The notes beneath the pieces were generated by a model. It was not told the DNA's origin and did not search any database. It saw nothing but the letters and a program-made list of their open reading frames with translations. A stretch of 64,000 nt of DNA from the NCBI GenBank assembly GCA_022605955.1, contig JAKCOZ010000003.1, positions 43,860,761 to 43,924,760 of the forward strand. The letters are read 5' to 3'. The translations under genes were made by a program, and so were the position numbers. Within the stretch, counting starts at the first letter, position 1; every line of letters begins with the position of its first letter. The DNA is from Rallus limicola. Taxonomy: Eukaryota; Chordata; Aves; Gruiformes; Rallidae. Shown here piece by piece: positions 1-14,200 of the stretch.

Positions 1-2066
1 CAAATCCATTATGGTACTTTTGCCTGGTAGCTGGCACTGAGTGGGATAGAGAGTGAGATTACCTTTAGTTCCTCCCTGAATCATGCTCTGTGTACGTTCT
101 CTCAGCAGCTGGTACAGTCCCACTGGCAACCCACCCCCACTGCATCCTGCCTGCTCAGGTTTGCACCCTTATCAGTTGCAAAGCCTTGGTTTTCCTGCAG
201 TTTCTTGCAAGTCCATCAATGACTGTGATGGCCCAGGTTTGTTTCTGATGAGTATCATTCAGGTTTTATGTCAGAGTGGACATCTCCTTTTCCCTATCAC
301 AATTTGTCAAGGTCCTTAGTCAGTCTTACTGAAAGGAAAAATTCTCATGTTCCTCATATTCCTACCAATTAGTGCATGTTTGTTCCTGTCACAACTTCCC
401 TTATTATCAGGTGTCAGTGAGGTTTGACTCTGTAGTCTCTTGTTTTTAGCTACTTCGACCAGATACCATCAAAGGAGCAAAGGTTGTTCTTCCACATACT
501 GTCACAATATGGAATAGCAACTGCAGAAACTTGCCCTCTTCAAGAGGAAGCTATAATTGGAGTGTCTAGTTAGGACAAGTATTGCATACTGTGGGTATCA
601 AATCAAGAATGCTTTCTTTGAAATAGAGGAAAAATGTGGAATTGGTGGCTTGTTGCTCACACACAGTTACCTGGGCTTTGTCTGAGGGATAGGTTTTTTT
701 GTTTGTACTTGGCTGCTTAGACTTGCGTGATCTATGTGTAGTATCTCTGAAGTAAAGAAAACCACAATGCCCACTTTGCCCCCCTCAAAAATAGTATTGG
801 ATAATTTTCATAGGGGTGTGCACAAGGAAAGGGGCTGTTTTAAGAATTAAAGGAGTCTATAACCACATTACGGTTGGTACACGTGACATGGGTTTTGATG
901 GATTTTTCAGGAAGTAAGACAGGGGCCTTGAAAGACTGAAAAATTACTAGGTGGTAACAGTACTTGTGTACAGAGGCTGGGTAATAGAACAGTTTTTGTC
1001 TGTGTGAAGGTTAGATAGCAATGGGCACGCAGTCTAGAAATGTTACAAGAGGACCTAAATGCTTTCTGGGAGCATGGATTACAAAAATAATTCCTATAAT
1101 GAGGAATGCAAAAATAGAAATGACATTTTATGTGGCAGTTTGGTGGTGTTTTCCTGTGATGATGTTAAATCATATGAGAGTACTTAAATTCATAGTGTAT
1201 CACCAGAATTGTAGGAAATTTAAAGACGTCTAACTTCGGAATAGAAAAACATTTTGCATCTGTATTATACTATAAATGGACAATACTCTATGGCTTGTGT
1301 TCATGATGAAATGTGTGTAGCCAGGAAAAGATGTTGGCAGGGAAGCTGTAATACATACTTCATGAATTGAGTTTTTAAATGGCAGTGACTCATCATGGAA
1401 GATGATATAGAATCACTTTAAAATACTGCACTTGATAGTTCTACTTGAAATATCTGAACAGATTTTATTTCAAAATAAATAAATACGGTGGTAATCTGCT
1501 CATTCAAATGGACCCTTGGTGTAGAAAATCAACCTAAACTAGAAAACTGTTCTTAGTTACTGGCATTATGTATATTCATTAAAGTAATCATGGACTTTGA
1601 CCTTTTTGCAGTATAGGTGTAACCTTCTGGGGTTTGTTGGGTCTTTCTGGAAAAAAGTTGGAAATCTTGAAGGCAGGTTTAATGTTGGAGTGAAACTTTG
1701 AGAACGTTTAGACCTGTATCTGTGAAGACGCATTGTAGAAGTGTCACTGTTCTTATGGACAGTGCCATGTGAATTGACTTGAATCTATTAGAGTTAAATG
1801 TCCTTTCTGTGTGATCCAGAAGCATATAAACGTCTGTGGATTTATATGCACGTGAGTACCTGAATTCTTTAGACCCACACGTTTGTGATAGTATTGATTC
1901 TGCTGTGATTCAGAGTAGTCTTGGCTGAACCTTTTAGTTGGAAATGAAAATCACAGAATACTGAAGTTGTAAGGGACCCACAGGAGTCCTGAAGGCCAAC
2001 TCCCAACTTGATTTTGTTCAGTGTCATGGTTAATTAGAAGTAATTTACCTCTTCTTTCTCCTCCAG
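1..2066 (+). other. SLC44A1: SLC44A1 intron (3' part)
   Basis: AT-rich intronic DNA with no reading frame resembling the preceding SLC44A1 exon. The only recognisable item is the degenerate CR1 end at 1949-2010. Confidence 0.85.
1949..2010 (-). mobile_element. Degenerate CR1 3' end fragment
   Basis: The stretch atcacagaatactgaagttg, then aagggacc and ggccaactccc, resembles the 3' terminus of CR1 LINEs read on the minus strand. It is short and old, and ends about 55 bp before an SLC44A1 exon. Confidence 0.6.
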
Positions 2067-2203
2067 GTATGTATTCTTCTTGGATCCATGCAATATTGAT
2101 CTGGTACATCAGAGGATCAAGTCCCTTGCTTTGTGTGTATCAGCTTGCCCAAGGAAAGAACTAAAAACTCTGGCAGATATTCAGAAATTTGCAGAAACTA
2201 ATG
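2067..2203 (+). CDS. SLC44A1: SLC44A1 exon (about the 4th), first extracellular loop
   Basis: Begins after ...ctccag and ends before gtatgc. It reads from Y-V-F-F-L-D-P-C-N through A-E-T-N, with one base of a split codon at each end. It belongs to the large extracellular loop between membrane segments 1 and 2. Three cysteines are visible (in DPCN, ALCV and SACP) and are probably disulfide-bonded, as in the family. Confidence 0.95.
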
Positions 2204-5200
2204 GTATGCAAAAAAGCATGTCTCATATTGTTCATGTGCCAGATATTTTCATAGGATTAAAAGAAGACTTGTGCATTAGCTGAACTAAAAATGAAATATA
2301 TATGGGGAAGTATCAATAGAAATAATGTGATACTTTTGTTAAGCTAAAACTATAGTAAATCTTCTAGTATTAATATGTTTCTGTCATGTCTTGAAACACT
2401 TTGAAAACTTATTGCTAAAACAAGAGTACAAAGTGTAAGAATTTGAGGAAACGTCTGACTGTAGGGTAAGTTCTCAACTTCTACAGAAATGTTCTGATGT
2501 TGCTGCTCAAAAGTGCAGCTGTTGAAATATCCTTATGTATATGGTATTACTGAGAGCAGTACTGCCATTGAACCATCCTTGCAGCATGGAGTATGGCCGT
2601 GGATGTAAAAACATTCCTGCTTTCTTTCAGTGCTACAGTGCAATTCCTGGGAATTTCGTTTATTTGGTTTTTTCCACTTTTCTCTTTTAAAGAAATGTAA
2701 AGGAAACTAACTGCATTAACAGATTAAGTATTTGTCAAATTTTCTTCCCGAAAAGCAATACTTTTTTGTGTAATAATAATAATAATACTACTGATATTAT
2801 TTACTCAGTCTGTATATTAACACTGTATGGATTAAAAATGCATGGGAGGTAACTAACAGAAGAACTTGTGAGGAAAGTTCAGGGTTTTTTCAGCTATTCA
2901 AGTGGGAGCATTTTGTCCTAAACTTTCCCACTTAACTTTTTAAAATGGTTTGGTAAGATTTCTTTGCAAGATACTGGCTAATGATGAGTCAGTCTGGGTG
3001 GTGAGTTCCAAGTCGATTACTTTTCCTGGAAGGAAACAAAAATTTGATTTCTGTTCTGGTACAGGTTATGTGAGTACTTCTCATTTGAAAGCAGAGCGGG
3101 TTGAATTGACCCGATGACACTGTTAGTACTCTTGGTTCTTCTGCCCCATTGTGCTTGCACACCTGGGTGTCTGAACTGAGGAGCTGTGGCATGATGATGA
3201 GTGTGGAGCTGTGCCAGTGGGCTGCAGTGGGTGGCGTGAGAATGGTGGCTTCCTCGTGTGATCTGTGTGTTGCTGTCACACGCAAGCCTAGGGAAACCAG
3301 CCGGTATCATTGTCCAGTTTTACTCTTTACCCCTTAACTGAGCATGCTGACTTTTTCTTAGCTAATGCAGCCAAGTTATTTGGTGGTGTGAAGTCTAAGG
3401 TCATCAGTAGTAGAGTTTAAGTCCCTCTTGAAATAATGAAATGCAGTCATGCCGTGTTTTACCACAAACTTTGTTTCTGTGTTTGTAAGTTATCTCTTAT
3501 TAACTGTACCTGAAATATGTTCTGCATAAAAATCTTTTACAATATGTCAAAAACCCCCTCTTCCTGAAAAATGCTATGCCTTGTCCTCGTGATTCTCCAT
3601 TGTAACTTTATCTCCAATACTGGTTTAGGATTTAAAGTATATCTTTCAGATTTATTTTTTTTTAATATCAGAGTGAATTGTTTCAGTTTACAGGAAGCTT
3701 GGTCAAAAGTATAAAAGGTAGCATTATAGCAGAATAGAATTACTAATGTGTTCAAGTCCTCATTTTAATTATTATTATATTGAGCTTGTCAAAAATAGGT
3801 ACTGAGCTGAGCATTTCTTTTGTAGATGAAAACTGTGCAAGACTGGAATCACACGTTTCTGGGAAATGCTATCATCGCCACATTTTCATGGTTATGTTTC
3901 TGTTTAAACGGGCACCAGCCTGCACTTGTTCCAAAAAGTAATGGCTTGCAGCAAATGAACAGCTTAAGTGCTGATGACCTTAAATGTTGCATATATGTAG
4001 TAAAAGTTAAGGCAAGAACAGTGAATTAGTATGATAGCTACAGTATTGAGTAAACAGAATAATTTTTTCTGAGAGTCTGTAGCTATGATAGTGGGTTTAA
4101 ATTAATTAGTACTATGATTATGTTTGGCTGTCTTGTTTCAAGTGATCATAGAACCCACTATAAAAAGGATAATAAGGACATCTGAGGACTGTTAACATGA
4201 CTGCACAGAGCTTAATTGCAATTCCTGTTTGTGACGATACTTAGTTAGAATTTAGAATTCAACTGTCAAGTTCTGAACAAGGAGGGCAAGACATAGGTGT
4301 TCAGTTTCTTGTGATTATTAACACTGAATTTTCCAGGCTTGCAACTTTCTAACTCTCAACCAGAAAAACACCTTAATGCTCTAAATATGTGGGTAGAGAA
4401 TGCAGTCAACTCTTAATTTTACTCTGCTGATCCATTCTGAAAGTTTTAACCTTTCCTGCAACCTGAAAATAGCAATTGCACTGAAGGTAGGCTCTGTGTA
4501 GGTTGTTTCATGTGCATTTGAAGAGTTAACCATTGTCACATGGCTCATATCTTCCCTGAAATCCCTTACTTGTACACTCACCTAGCAGTTCTGTGAATTA
4601 CTGTTTAAGCACTCTCCCATCCCAAAGAAATCTTTCGTGCCTCAGACCATCACGAGGTGGTATGGTGAGTTTGAATAAAGCTTTTTTTTTGATGTTAACA
4701 TCTTTTCAAAACGTGTGATATAGTAAATCAAGCTACAACTCCTTATACTGATTAATGATTTCATCAATACCAGGTATGATCTTCCAGCTGGCTTAGCATT
4801 CATTGTATTGTCCCCAAAGTGGGACAGGAGCTTGATTGCTTGTATGCAGCATGACAGAACTACCAACCCCTAAGGTTCAGAGCAATTATGGCAGAGCTCT
4901 TGCTGTGCAGTACAGCTTGTATTTTTCTGTAAGCAAAATTATAAATAAGCATTTAGGGCAGGAAAAATGCTTGCTTGAGTCTTGAAGATCATTTCATGAC
5001 AAGGCAGCCTTTAGCTTCCTGAATCAGTAATGATGCACTTGCTATTTTGTTGTAATTTGGAAATGGAGCTGATTTGATGAGTAATGCTGCCCCATTTTAG
5101 GACAGTAACTTCACTCTCACCCCCACTCCACTTGGTCCCCCACAGCCAGGTCCTGCACTTGCAGTACCTTCCCATCTAAGAAGATGGGAAGGTACCTTGC

Positions 5201-8200
5201 TCTGCGAAGCCTGGTAAGTTTTAGGAAACAAAAAAAAGTGTGTGCCTTTAATCTGTTCAGAATGATTGACACCCAGAACGCTGGGAACAGTTTGGGACCT
5301 TTTATGAGGAGAAGAAAGGGAAGGAAAAAGCTGGGCAGCTGGCTGCTCAGATCCTTATAACCGTCCCTGCAGGTATTTAAAAGGAATGTAGATTAAATGC
5401 TTGAGGACATGATCTAAAGGTGGATAGGGTAGGATTAGGCTGTGGTTGGACTTGATCTTGAGGGTCTCTTCCAACCCAGGTGACTCTTACGATTCTATAA
5501 AGCACAGGAATGTTCCAGAGCAACTCCTGGAGGTGATGCAAAAATGTGCAGTGTTGGCTGTGGATGTTCTGTAATGCTGTTGTCACACAGACATGCTGAT
5601 ACTTGAATTTGTAGAACTATGGATTGGACACAACTGAGAATGTTGTATATTGTGAGCTGTCTGCTACAGATCTCCCCAGGGCTTTCTCATCTGGTAGAAC
5701 ACGTCAGGCAGGGAGAACTTGGGATTCAATATCTGTGCTGGTCTTGGCACTTAAAAAATTATGTATTTGGAGTAATGTGACTGAAAGTTGTTTTTTTTCT
5801 GGAAATCTGATTGTTGCTTCAAAATATAATGTCCAGGAAATACTTAAGTGCTCTTTTCAATGTCTTATCAAAGCATTCTGAAATATCCTTGAAGATAAAA
5901 TTGATACATATCACTGTGCCAAATGAATAATGAAATGTCGTTATTAAAAAGAAACACTGAACAGGTGGCCATCATTTTTGTCATGTTTAATTCAGCGACA
6001 ACTATACTGACTGCTCATTGTGGGAAGTAATCATAGAATCATAGAACATCCTGAGTTGGAAGGGACCATAAGGATCATCGAGTCAACTCCTGGCTCCACA
6101 CAGGGCCAGCCAAGTCAGAGCACGGGACTGAGTGCATCGTCCAGACGCTTCTTGAACTCAGTCAAGCTCAGTGCTATGACCCCTTCCCTGGGGAGCCTGT
6201 GCCAGTGCCCAACCACCCTCTCAGTAAAGAACCTCTTCCAATAGCCAGCCTAAACATCCCCTGTCACAGGTTCATGCTTTTCCCTCCGGTTCTATCACTG
6301 GTCACCAAAGAGGAGATTGGTGCCTGCCCCTTCACTCCCCCTCATCAGGAAGCTATAGGATGTGATGAGGTCTCCCCTCAGCCTTCTCTTCTCCAGGCTG
6401 AACAAACCAAGGGAGTTCAGCCTCTCCTCATAAGACTTCCCCTCCAGACCCTTCACCACCCTCGTTGCCCTCCTCTGGACACTCTCCAACAGTTTCGTGT
6501 CCCTCTTGTATTGTGGTGCCCAAAACTGCACACAGTCCTAGAGGTGAGGCCATACCAAAGTAAAATTCTGATCTGTCCTTTAAATGACCAGATGGAGATT
6601 TAGAAACTGAAACTGCAATTTTGGTTTTACAACATGTTGGCAGGCATCTGTAGCTAGGTCAGGCTAGTTGAGGTCTGGGTGGGCTTAAAAGTGGAGGTAA
6701 GGCTACAGTAGTTCTGCTGTGGAGACTGATCTGAAAGAAATCAACAAAGACAATCAAGCTGGTGATCTTTCTGAGCTATGGAAAGGAGCCACTGGGGAGA
6801 CAAAAAGGGTTTTTCTTTTGTCTGAAGATAATGACATCTTTATGTGTAGTAATCAAAGTAAATTTTTGCAGTGTACTCTTGGTACTTCCCCCAGAAATAG
6901 CTTTTATATCAGTTGCTGCCATCTTCTGACATATTTCTTTGCTCCTGTCCCCCTTCTCTCATTTTGTTTTTAGTGGAGGTTTGTTGGTTAAAGCTTCATC
7001 CTTTGCTCATGATTTTCCTGAAGTCTGTTGTACCATATTAGTTAATAGGCACATAATTAAAAAGATACTGTACCATTATGTCTTTGAGACCCCAGATATG
7101 TTAATTCTCAGTGTTGTTTTTTGAATGGCTTGGATAAAAGTACACTGTTGACTGGTTTTGAGGTATAGGCTCATCTGCTGATGAGATATCTATCTATCTA
7201 TGCTAACTCAACCTTGTTACCAGAACTGCCTGTCAGGGTTGTCTTGCAGTGGAAGTGAACCCTTGAGTCAGAATAAAGTCATTCTCCCAGCAGTAAGTGG
7301 CTGCATGTGAAGTCCTCCAGTAATACTGTGTTGTGTTATTGATTACATTAATAAACAATCTGAAAAGGAGGAGGAACAGTGAGATAGTAAATCTTGTTCC
7401 ACCTAGTAAATTATTTAGAATTAGATGAAAAAAATCGGACATCAGTTGCAGTGGAACAAAATTGCAAATGCAAAGGAAAGCAAAGGGGTGGGAAAAAGAC
7501 CCCATTGTTACACATTTAACAATTTACCTTAAAATGGCTATTGCTAGCTGGGAAAGAGATCATGAAGCTTCAGAGTACAGAAGAAGGATTGGGTAGAGGC
7601 ACAGCACTGTCTGAAAGTGTCATTCTTATTAACTGTGAAGCAGAAAAAAACAGGCACTGTATTTTGTGTAAACTCATTTTGGGATGTTAAAGGCCTTGTT
7701 CTTGTCATCTTTGCAGAGGTATTTTCTTAATCTTTTTTTTAACTTGAATGCTTGTGTACACATACTGAGAAGGCAAACAAGGATAATCATGAGAAAATAT
7801 GAATGATTCTTTTGCCTGGAAAAGAAAAGGCTATCTGTGAGAGTAAGGTCTTTAAAAGCAGGAATAGTTTAGAGAAGGTTAACAAAATTGTATTCCTTAA
7901 TCTCCTAACTCAATTCGAAATTTGGAAGTCAAAAAAAGAAATTACTAGGCATTAAATAGCCAGATTTTTTTCTACACAAGTTTATAATTGATTTATGAAA
8001 CTGATTGCTGTGAAGATATTTTAGTTGCCAAAGGATAAACTGTTAAAATAATTGTATTTGGATATTTAATAGGCTAATATTCAAGGATATCCTTGAGCTA
8101 GAAGTCGTGGAGACATGAACATGCAGTAAGGGAGGTATCTGCTACTAGACTAGGTGGATTTTTAATTTTATTTCAGAGTAGCTAATTTTATTTAGCACTG

Positions 8201-11200
8201 AAAGAATTATGAGTGGAGGAATTAATAAAATAGTAGTTGTTTTCAACTTTCTGTACTATTGATAAGAATGGGGACATAGAGGATAGTGTGGGCCTTTTAA
8301 TTACAGCAGAAAACGCATCTGTACTAGTCCTGACTCTAAGATAAGGTGTTTTTTAAAAAGCTTTATATTTTTATGTACTGTTCGTATAACAGTAATGGTG
8401 CTTAGCTATCTCTGTAGGTCTCTTTGTGGTCTTAAATTATGGAGACATTTAAAGATCTAAGCAGCAGGTTTTATATGTTGAGTTTTTCTCTGAACATTCT
8501 TGCAGGCACTGAAGGATACTTATTTTCACTTGAGTCCCACGTTTATTTGTAAAAGCAGGCTGTAATTTCTCCTGCCCTCTAATTCTCATGCTTTTAAAGA
8601 CATGATGGTCTGTGTCTCTGCCACAACTTGAAGTGTAGGTATATACAATCCTTATTTTTCTTCCTTTAAAACACTCTTTCTGCTACTGGAAGGCACCAGT
8701 GGATAGATTTAGAGAATGAAACTCACTTTTTCACTGATAGCGAATCTGTCATATGAATCTGAGAAGTTCTGATCAAACAGTGGTCTGTTCTATGCCACCT
8801 TCTTTATCTCAAGACATCACTGTTTCTTAGATTCTTCTAGATCCCAGAAGTTAGGTTTAGGTGTTAATGTTCACTTTGTCCTTGCTTGGCCTTCTGCCTC
8901 TAAAGCAGTTTGCTAAAGGATTAATATGGTACAGTAACATGCAATTATTGGTAGTGTATCAAGTTATTGCATGAAGCTTTGGACTGGTAATGTAGTTCAG
9001 ATTAGCAGTTTATTGCTGATTGAATTTGACAGGTAGATTTGAGATAAGCTCTGGAGGGAAGAAAGTACAGAAGGGTTAAGATTTTCATACTTGTGAGAGT
9101 CTGGGAGCTGGTCCTTCCTGAATGCCAGTGAACTCCACCTCCATCAGTGTCTAGATGTCAGTGCCTTGTAGCTTGTATTGCATGGGTTGGTTAAGCATAA
9201 TCATCTGAGAGTCATGCATTCACAGTTTTAGCACTGGCCTGAAAGTCCAGAGACAAGTGGCTGTGATTTAAACACTCACACTCTGGGCTAACATTTCTGC
9301 ATTTGTGATTGCCTGGAGTTTGACTCCTGTGTTAGAGAACTTGGGTTATCATGGACTAATATGATGCTGCTTGAGAAGGAATGGAATAAGATGCTGAGTT
9401 CTTTAACTATAATCTCTACTTTATCATATCGTCTTTTAGAAGTCAGTTATGTCATGGATATGCACAATACATGCATACTTTCAGTATTGAAAATCATGTA
9501 AGTTGCTTTACCAAAACTATGGTTCTTAGTCTCTCAGGCTGTGCTTTGCCATATGCCTGTGAAAAGAGGTGTGTGGAGCTGCTTGGAGCTGTGCCTCACA
9601 CAGAATGTACTCTAAGGTGACTGTTCTGCTCCTGGTGCTGAACCTATGCCTTGACTCTAAATATAAGTTTGTGTTTGAAGATCTGAAAGTTCAGTGTCAG
9701 CAGGAACTAAAACAGTTTGAGAGATGGGTAGGTGCTGCTGAGCAGTTCAGAATGGGATCCAGAGCCCCTGGTGTGCTTTCCACCAATATTTGATCAATAT
9801 TAATGTCTGTGGGTTGGTCCTCTTAGCCGATGACTTAAGAAATTTCTCAAGCTGTAAACTTTTATATTGATAGGGATGCTTGATGAAGCAGTGTTTTTGC
9901 ATGTTTGCTTATGCCACAGAAAACACAGAAAGGAAATCTGTCCTGGAGCTCTGGTCTCTAAAAGTAGTTTTATCTGACAGCCTTGAGTTAGCATGGAACT
10001 TCCCCTTTACAGTGCTGCTGTAGGAATCAGGGGGTTATGTCTTGTCCTGCACACTGTGCTCCCTGAGTGCACAAGGTATTTAATAATTTGACTTCCCAGT
10101 TGGAAATATATTTGAAATAAGAGCGTGGTCCTTAATCTTTGCCCTGACTTTCTGCAAAATCTTTACATAATCTGTGATAATTGTAATCGTTCTTAAGAAT
10201 GCCATAGATAATGGCTGTTCAGTTCCTTATTAATCCAAATCTAGCCAAAAGAGAAAGAAGGCTTTTAAAGGAAGTGGTTTTTACTCCTAGGTTAAGGCTA
10301 GGCTAAGGTTGAAAGGAAATTTTGTCTTTTGAGATACTTTGCTTCAGTTATGGCACCAAAATTTTCTAATGGCTGGAGAAACTCTGTTCATGGAAATGAA
10401 ATCATGAACAGAAGCTGTGTTGCATCTGCAGAGTATCACATTGTAGGTGAAAGCACTAAATGTGGCACTGTGGGACCAGTAAACTGTGTGCGAACCAGTA
10501 GCCCAGCAGCTATTGCTCTCCTTAGTTTCATTAAGCTCACATAATGTTGGGATCTCAACAATCAAATCCCCATAGGACAGTTTCATGTTGTTCACCTAGT
10601 GATTACTCCAGAAGAAATATATGCGCTGCTCTGGGAAGCAAAGGATGTAAACTTTAATGATTTTTTTAGTTTGTTCTCTGAATTCTACACGTAATGTTTT
10701 TGAAACATTTACAAGTTATAATAATTCAGGAATAATAGTAGTGTCTTCAGTAAACCGTTTATCTCAGCTAGTCAGATGATTTGAGTTCTTCATTAGCTTT
10801 TGCAGGCCTTGTAAACACAAACAGCAATAATAAGACTGGCTGTGCTCTGACAGTCTCTAGTCACCCAGAATAACTAGTGATAGTGGAAAGTTTGGCAAAG
10901 CAAACCACCCCTCCTGCTCTCACAAAAGTACAACACTTATTTATTGATGTACAGGGACTGTTCTGTTGAGAAACCTGCTCAAGTCTGATGTAGAGTGATA
11001 GATTACTCAAGCACTTGTTTGGGTTACAGAGCTCTTCCACATGGTGTTAGAGAAGTTGGAATATTTTCAAAATATGAAGGAACAAATATTTAAGGGAATA
11101 GGGAAAATTTATTCTGCCTAATTTTATAGGATAAAAGGACAAGTAAATCTCATAGGTGTTATTTCTGCGATTGGACTGGCAGTTTATTTAGGTGCAGGAT

Positions 11201-14200
11201 GGTTAATATCCCCTGTCTGACAAGTGAAAATATTTTCCTGCTTGGCTGTGAGTGTAAATCAGCACAGTACTTGAGGTGGACAGCTGGACGGAAATGATCC
11301 AAAGGAGCCCCAAGAGCAGTTGCCAAGCAAGAGATGCTAGTGGCAGCCGGAGTCATCCACTGCTCCATTGCATGACAGGAGGGAGAATTCCACGGGGTTC
11401 CAGAGGAACCTCACAGGATGCCGGCAGCTTTCTTCATTGCCAGGGATTTGTTGGCCTGTCCTTGTCTACTCGTCTGACTTGAATGGGTTGTGACCTGTGC
11501 TGCAGATCAAGATCTGGCTTTCCGTTTTGCTGGGCTTACATATGTGATCCAGACAGAAGGTCTTCAGATACACATTTGTGCAAAGAGCCTGGGACAATCT
11601 TCCCTGGCCACAGGAAATCCTGCCCTTTTTTCCTTCTGCCTGAGCTGCTAGAAGTTACATGGAAGAATTTATGCATCAAGCATGTCACTTAGGCTTACTT
11701 AGGTGTGTGTGGCTTTGCATAAGGTACTTAAACTGTTGTTCAACACTGGTAGTGCTGAATGGCAAAAATCACCAAGCTGGGACCCACCCCTCTTCTTCCT
11801 ATAGGATTTCTTACTCTAATCATCTTTATATCTTAGTTTTAGGGCTATAATCAAAGTAATATAAAACAAATATAAATGCCTGCAATCTTATTCTTCCTTC
11901 AATTTTAAGATGAGCATGAGACACTTCATATTGCTGCCTCTCCGTCACATTCTGGAGTTGTTTGTAAAAGCACTTCATCTGGAAGTTTTCATATCAGTAT
12001 AGAGCTTTTTGTCCATAAAGAGTAATAGTTACTTTTAGATATTACCTTTACAACTATGATGTAAGGAATCTAGTTTTGTATGCAGTCAGTTTATCTGATG
12101 CCATGTTTTCCACAGAAACATGTGGAGGCATAGGATTTTTTACCTGATACTTACTCTCTGCAAAAAATCTAACCATCTTCAATGGTGCATTTGATGTTAT
12201 GGCCCTGCCTCCAAAAACATGTTTTGTAGAAGTGTTATTTCAGTTGTGTTCCAGAGACTCTGTGGAGAAGTAAACAGTCTGTATATAGAAGATGTCTCTT
12301 CACAGAGATAGTAATGTGGCAATAATAAACAAGATTTCTGCAAATAATATTCTACAGTTTTTACAAATAATACTTCCATTTGGTGTCGCACATGTGAAGA
12401 TAAGGCTTTCTGTCAAAAGACTTGGTTTAATTTGGGTAAAAGTGTGTATGTATTGTTTAGATCCAGTTTGTAAAACTCATGCTACAAAGTATTTACATAG
12501 AGAGGACTTCCATAAGGCAAATAATTGAATATTTATAGGGATGATCAGGATACCCTTTATTCTGTAGGAAAAAAAGGACACTAAAGGCTTTGTATCCAGA
12601 GCCCTTGCACTGGGGAGTAAGCCGTGTGTTTGCAAACAAGGCTGCTTGCAAAGTCACTGTTGGATATGCAGCTTACGTCGTTGAAGGCTTCCTTACCTAA
12701 GGTTTCTGAGAGACTGCCGCTCCCTTCTGATTTGGCAATTGCTGTATTCCTAGAAGCATTGGCTCAGATGTTCAGCAGCTTGATTATAGCCAAATGGGAA
12801 GAGATCTGTCTGGCTAATGTACTTCCATTAGGCAAGTGTCACGTAGTAAGGAAAGCTTAAATTATGTTTGAATTTGGTTGTAGGCAACTCAATCTTTATT
12901 GTGCTGTTCCAATTTGTTTATAGAGAGAGTTAAGCTTTGCTAAAAGCTTTGGACATCTAATGTGGTCAGAGCTTGTGTTATTTTTCAGCCAACTTCCCAG
13001 CCTCAGCTGTTTGGTTTGTTTGTTTGTTCCTTTTCCCAAAGACCTGTTTGTGTTTTGAAAACACAAAACCTCCTGAAAAAACACTTGAATGTTTTCTTGC
13101 TATAATGAATGTTGTCTTATGCAATATTCATGCACAAAAATGATCAAGAAGCAGCATGGTAGAGTAACAGGAGAGGGTGACTTCGAAGTGCTTTGTGGCT
13201 TCTTTTGATTCACTGTTCCATTACAAGAGGAACTATAGCACAGCTTTGCAGTAATACTGTGAAGAGCAGCAGAACCAGGGCCTATATCAGTTTAATAACA
13301 TTTGCAAAGAATAGGAGTATCTTATTATTATATTTTTCCCCAACAATTTTTTTTTCTCCTCTCAACAGGATCCACATTGTGTAGCTATGAACTGCAGCCA
13401 TCAGAATACACAACAGACCCAAGGGCCGCCAAGTTATGTCCTAAATACCCTGTTCCAGAAAGGTAATATGTTAATCTTGTCTGACTGGGGTGGAGGGAGT
13501 AGAGGTCTGTTTATGACTGTTTTGTAGAAAATATGCTGTACACATTTATTCTGTGTTATAGGTGTTTGTTTTAGTGCATTGTGGCCACATGTTTTCAAAA
13601 GACATTTTGAAAGCAACTCTGCAAAGAAAAACCTAAACTGTCCATGCATATGTTACTGAGAGAATTGAGCTGGTATCTTCAAGTTCTCTCCTGTCTCACG
13701 TAACTGACACTGTGCTGAGTACCAGGTGTTTTACTGCCTTTCACCCTGTTGACTTTGGATCTTTGCGTATGTTCACCTGCAACTCTCGGCAGTGTTCACT
13801 TCTTACTACTTACCTCAGCTAGTCAGATTTAGCAAATGACTTCATTTTTTATTCTTTCAATTCCCAAATGAGCAATCTGAGGGTGGTCAGGTACTAGAAA
13901 GAGGGCTGTATTTTATAAAGAAATCTATTTCAGTTTCACCGTTTAAAGTATTTTACTAGACTGCCTTTTGTGAAGCAGGAGAGGAGAGTTTGTAGCTCCA
14001 GAAACTCTGCTAGCTATGGTGACTGGAACTGAGGACATGAGCATTGCTGAGGAAAGAAGCAAATCTGTTTGCTGTTGCATGCACATCCCTCTGTCAGTAA
14101 TTCCAGGCATTCAAGCAGAATCAAGTTGTGTTTTCCCAAAGTTTAGCTTCCCAAAGATACTCAGTAGTGTGTTGTAACCAAAGTCTTCCTCTATACACAA

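Larger units (their letters stand above)
2204..13368 (+). other. SLC44A1: SLC44A1 intron, 11.2 kb
   Basis: Contains CR1 fragments at 5370-5500 and 6029-6560, the 14-bp inverted repeat at 5164, a short TAA repeat near 2771 and a short TATC repeat near 7187. No additional exon or RNA gene is recognised; the remainder looks like unique AT-rich sequence. Confidence 0.9.

Noticed and set aside
4144..4190. Possible CR1 scrap (gatcatagaaccca...)
   Set aside because: Only a few bases resemble the CR1 tail; too little to support a call.
7187..7201. Short TATC repeat
   Set aside because: Fewer than four units; too short to be called a microsatellite of interest.
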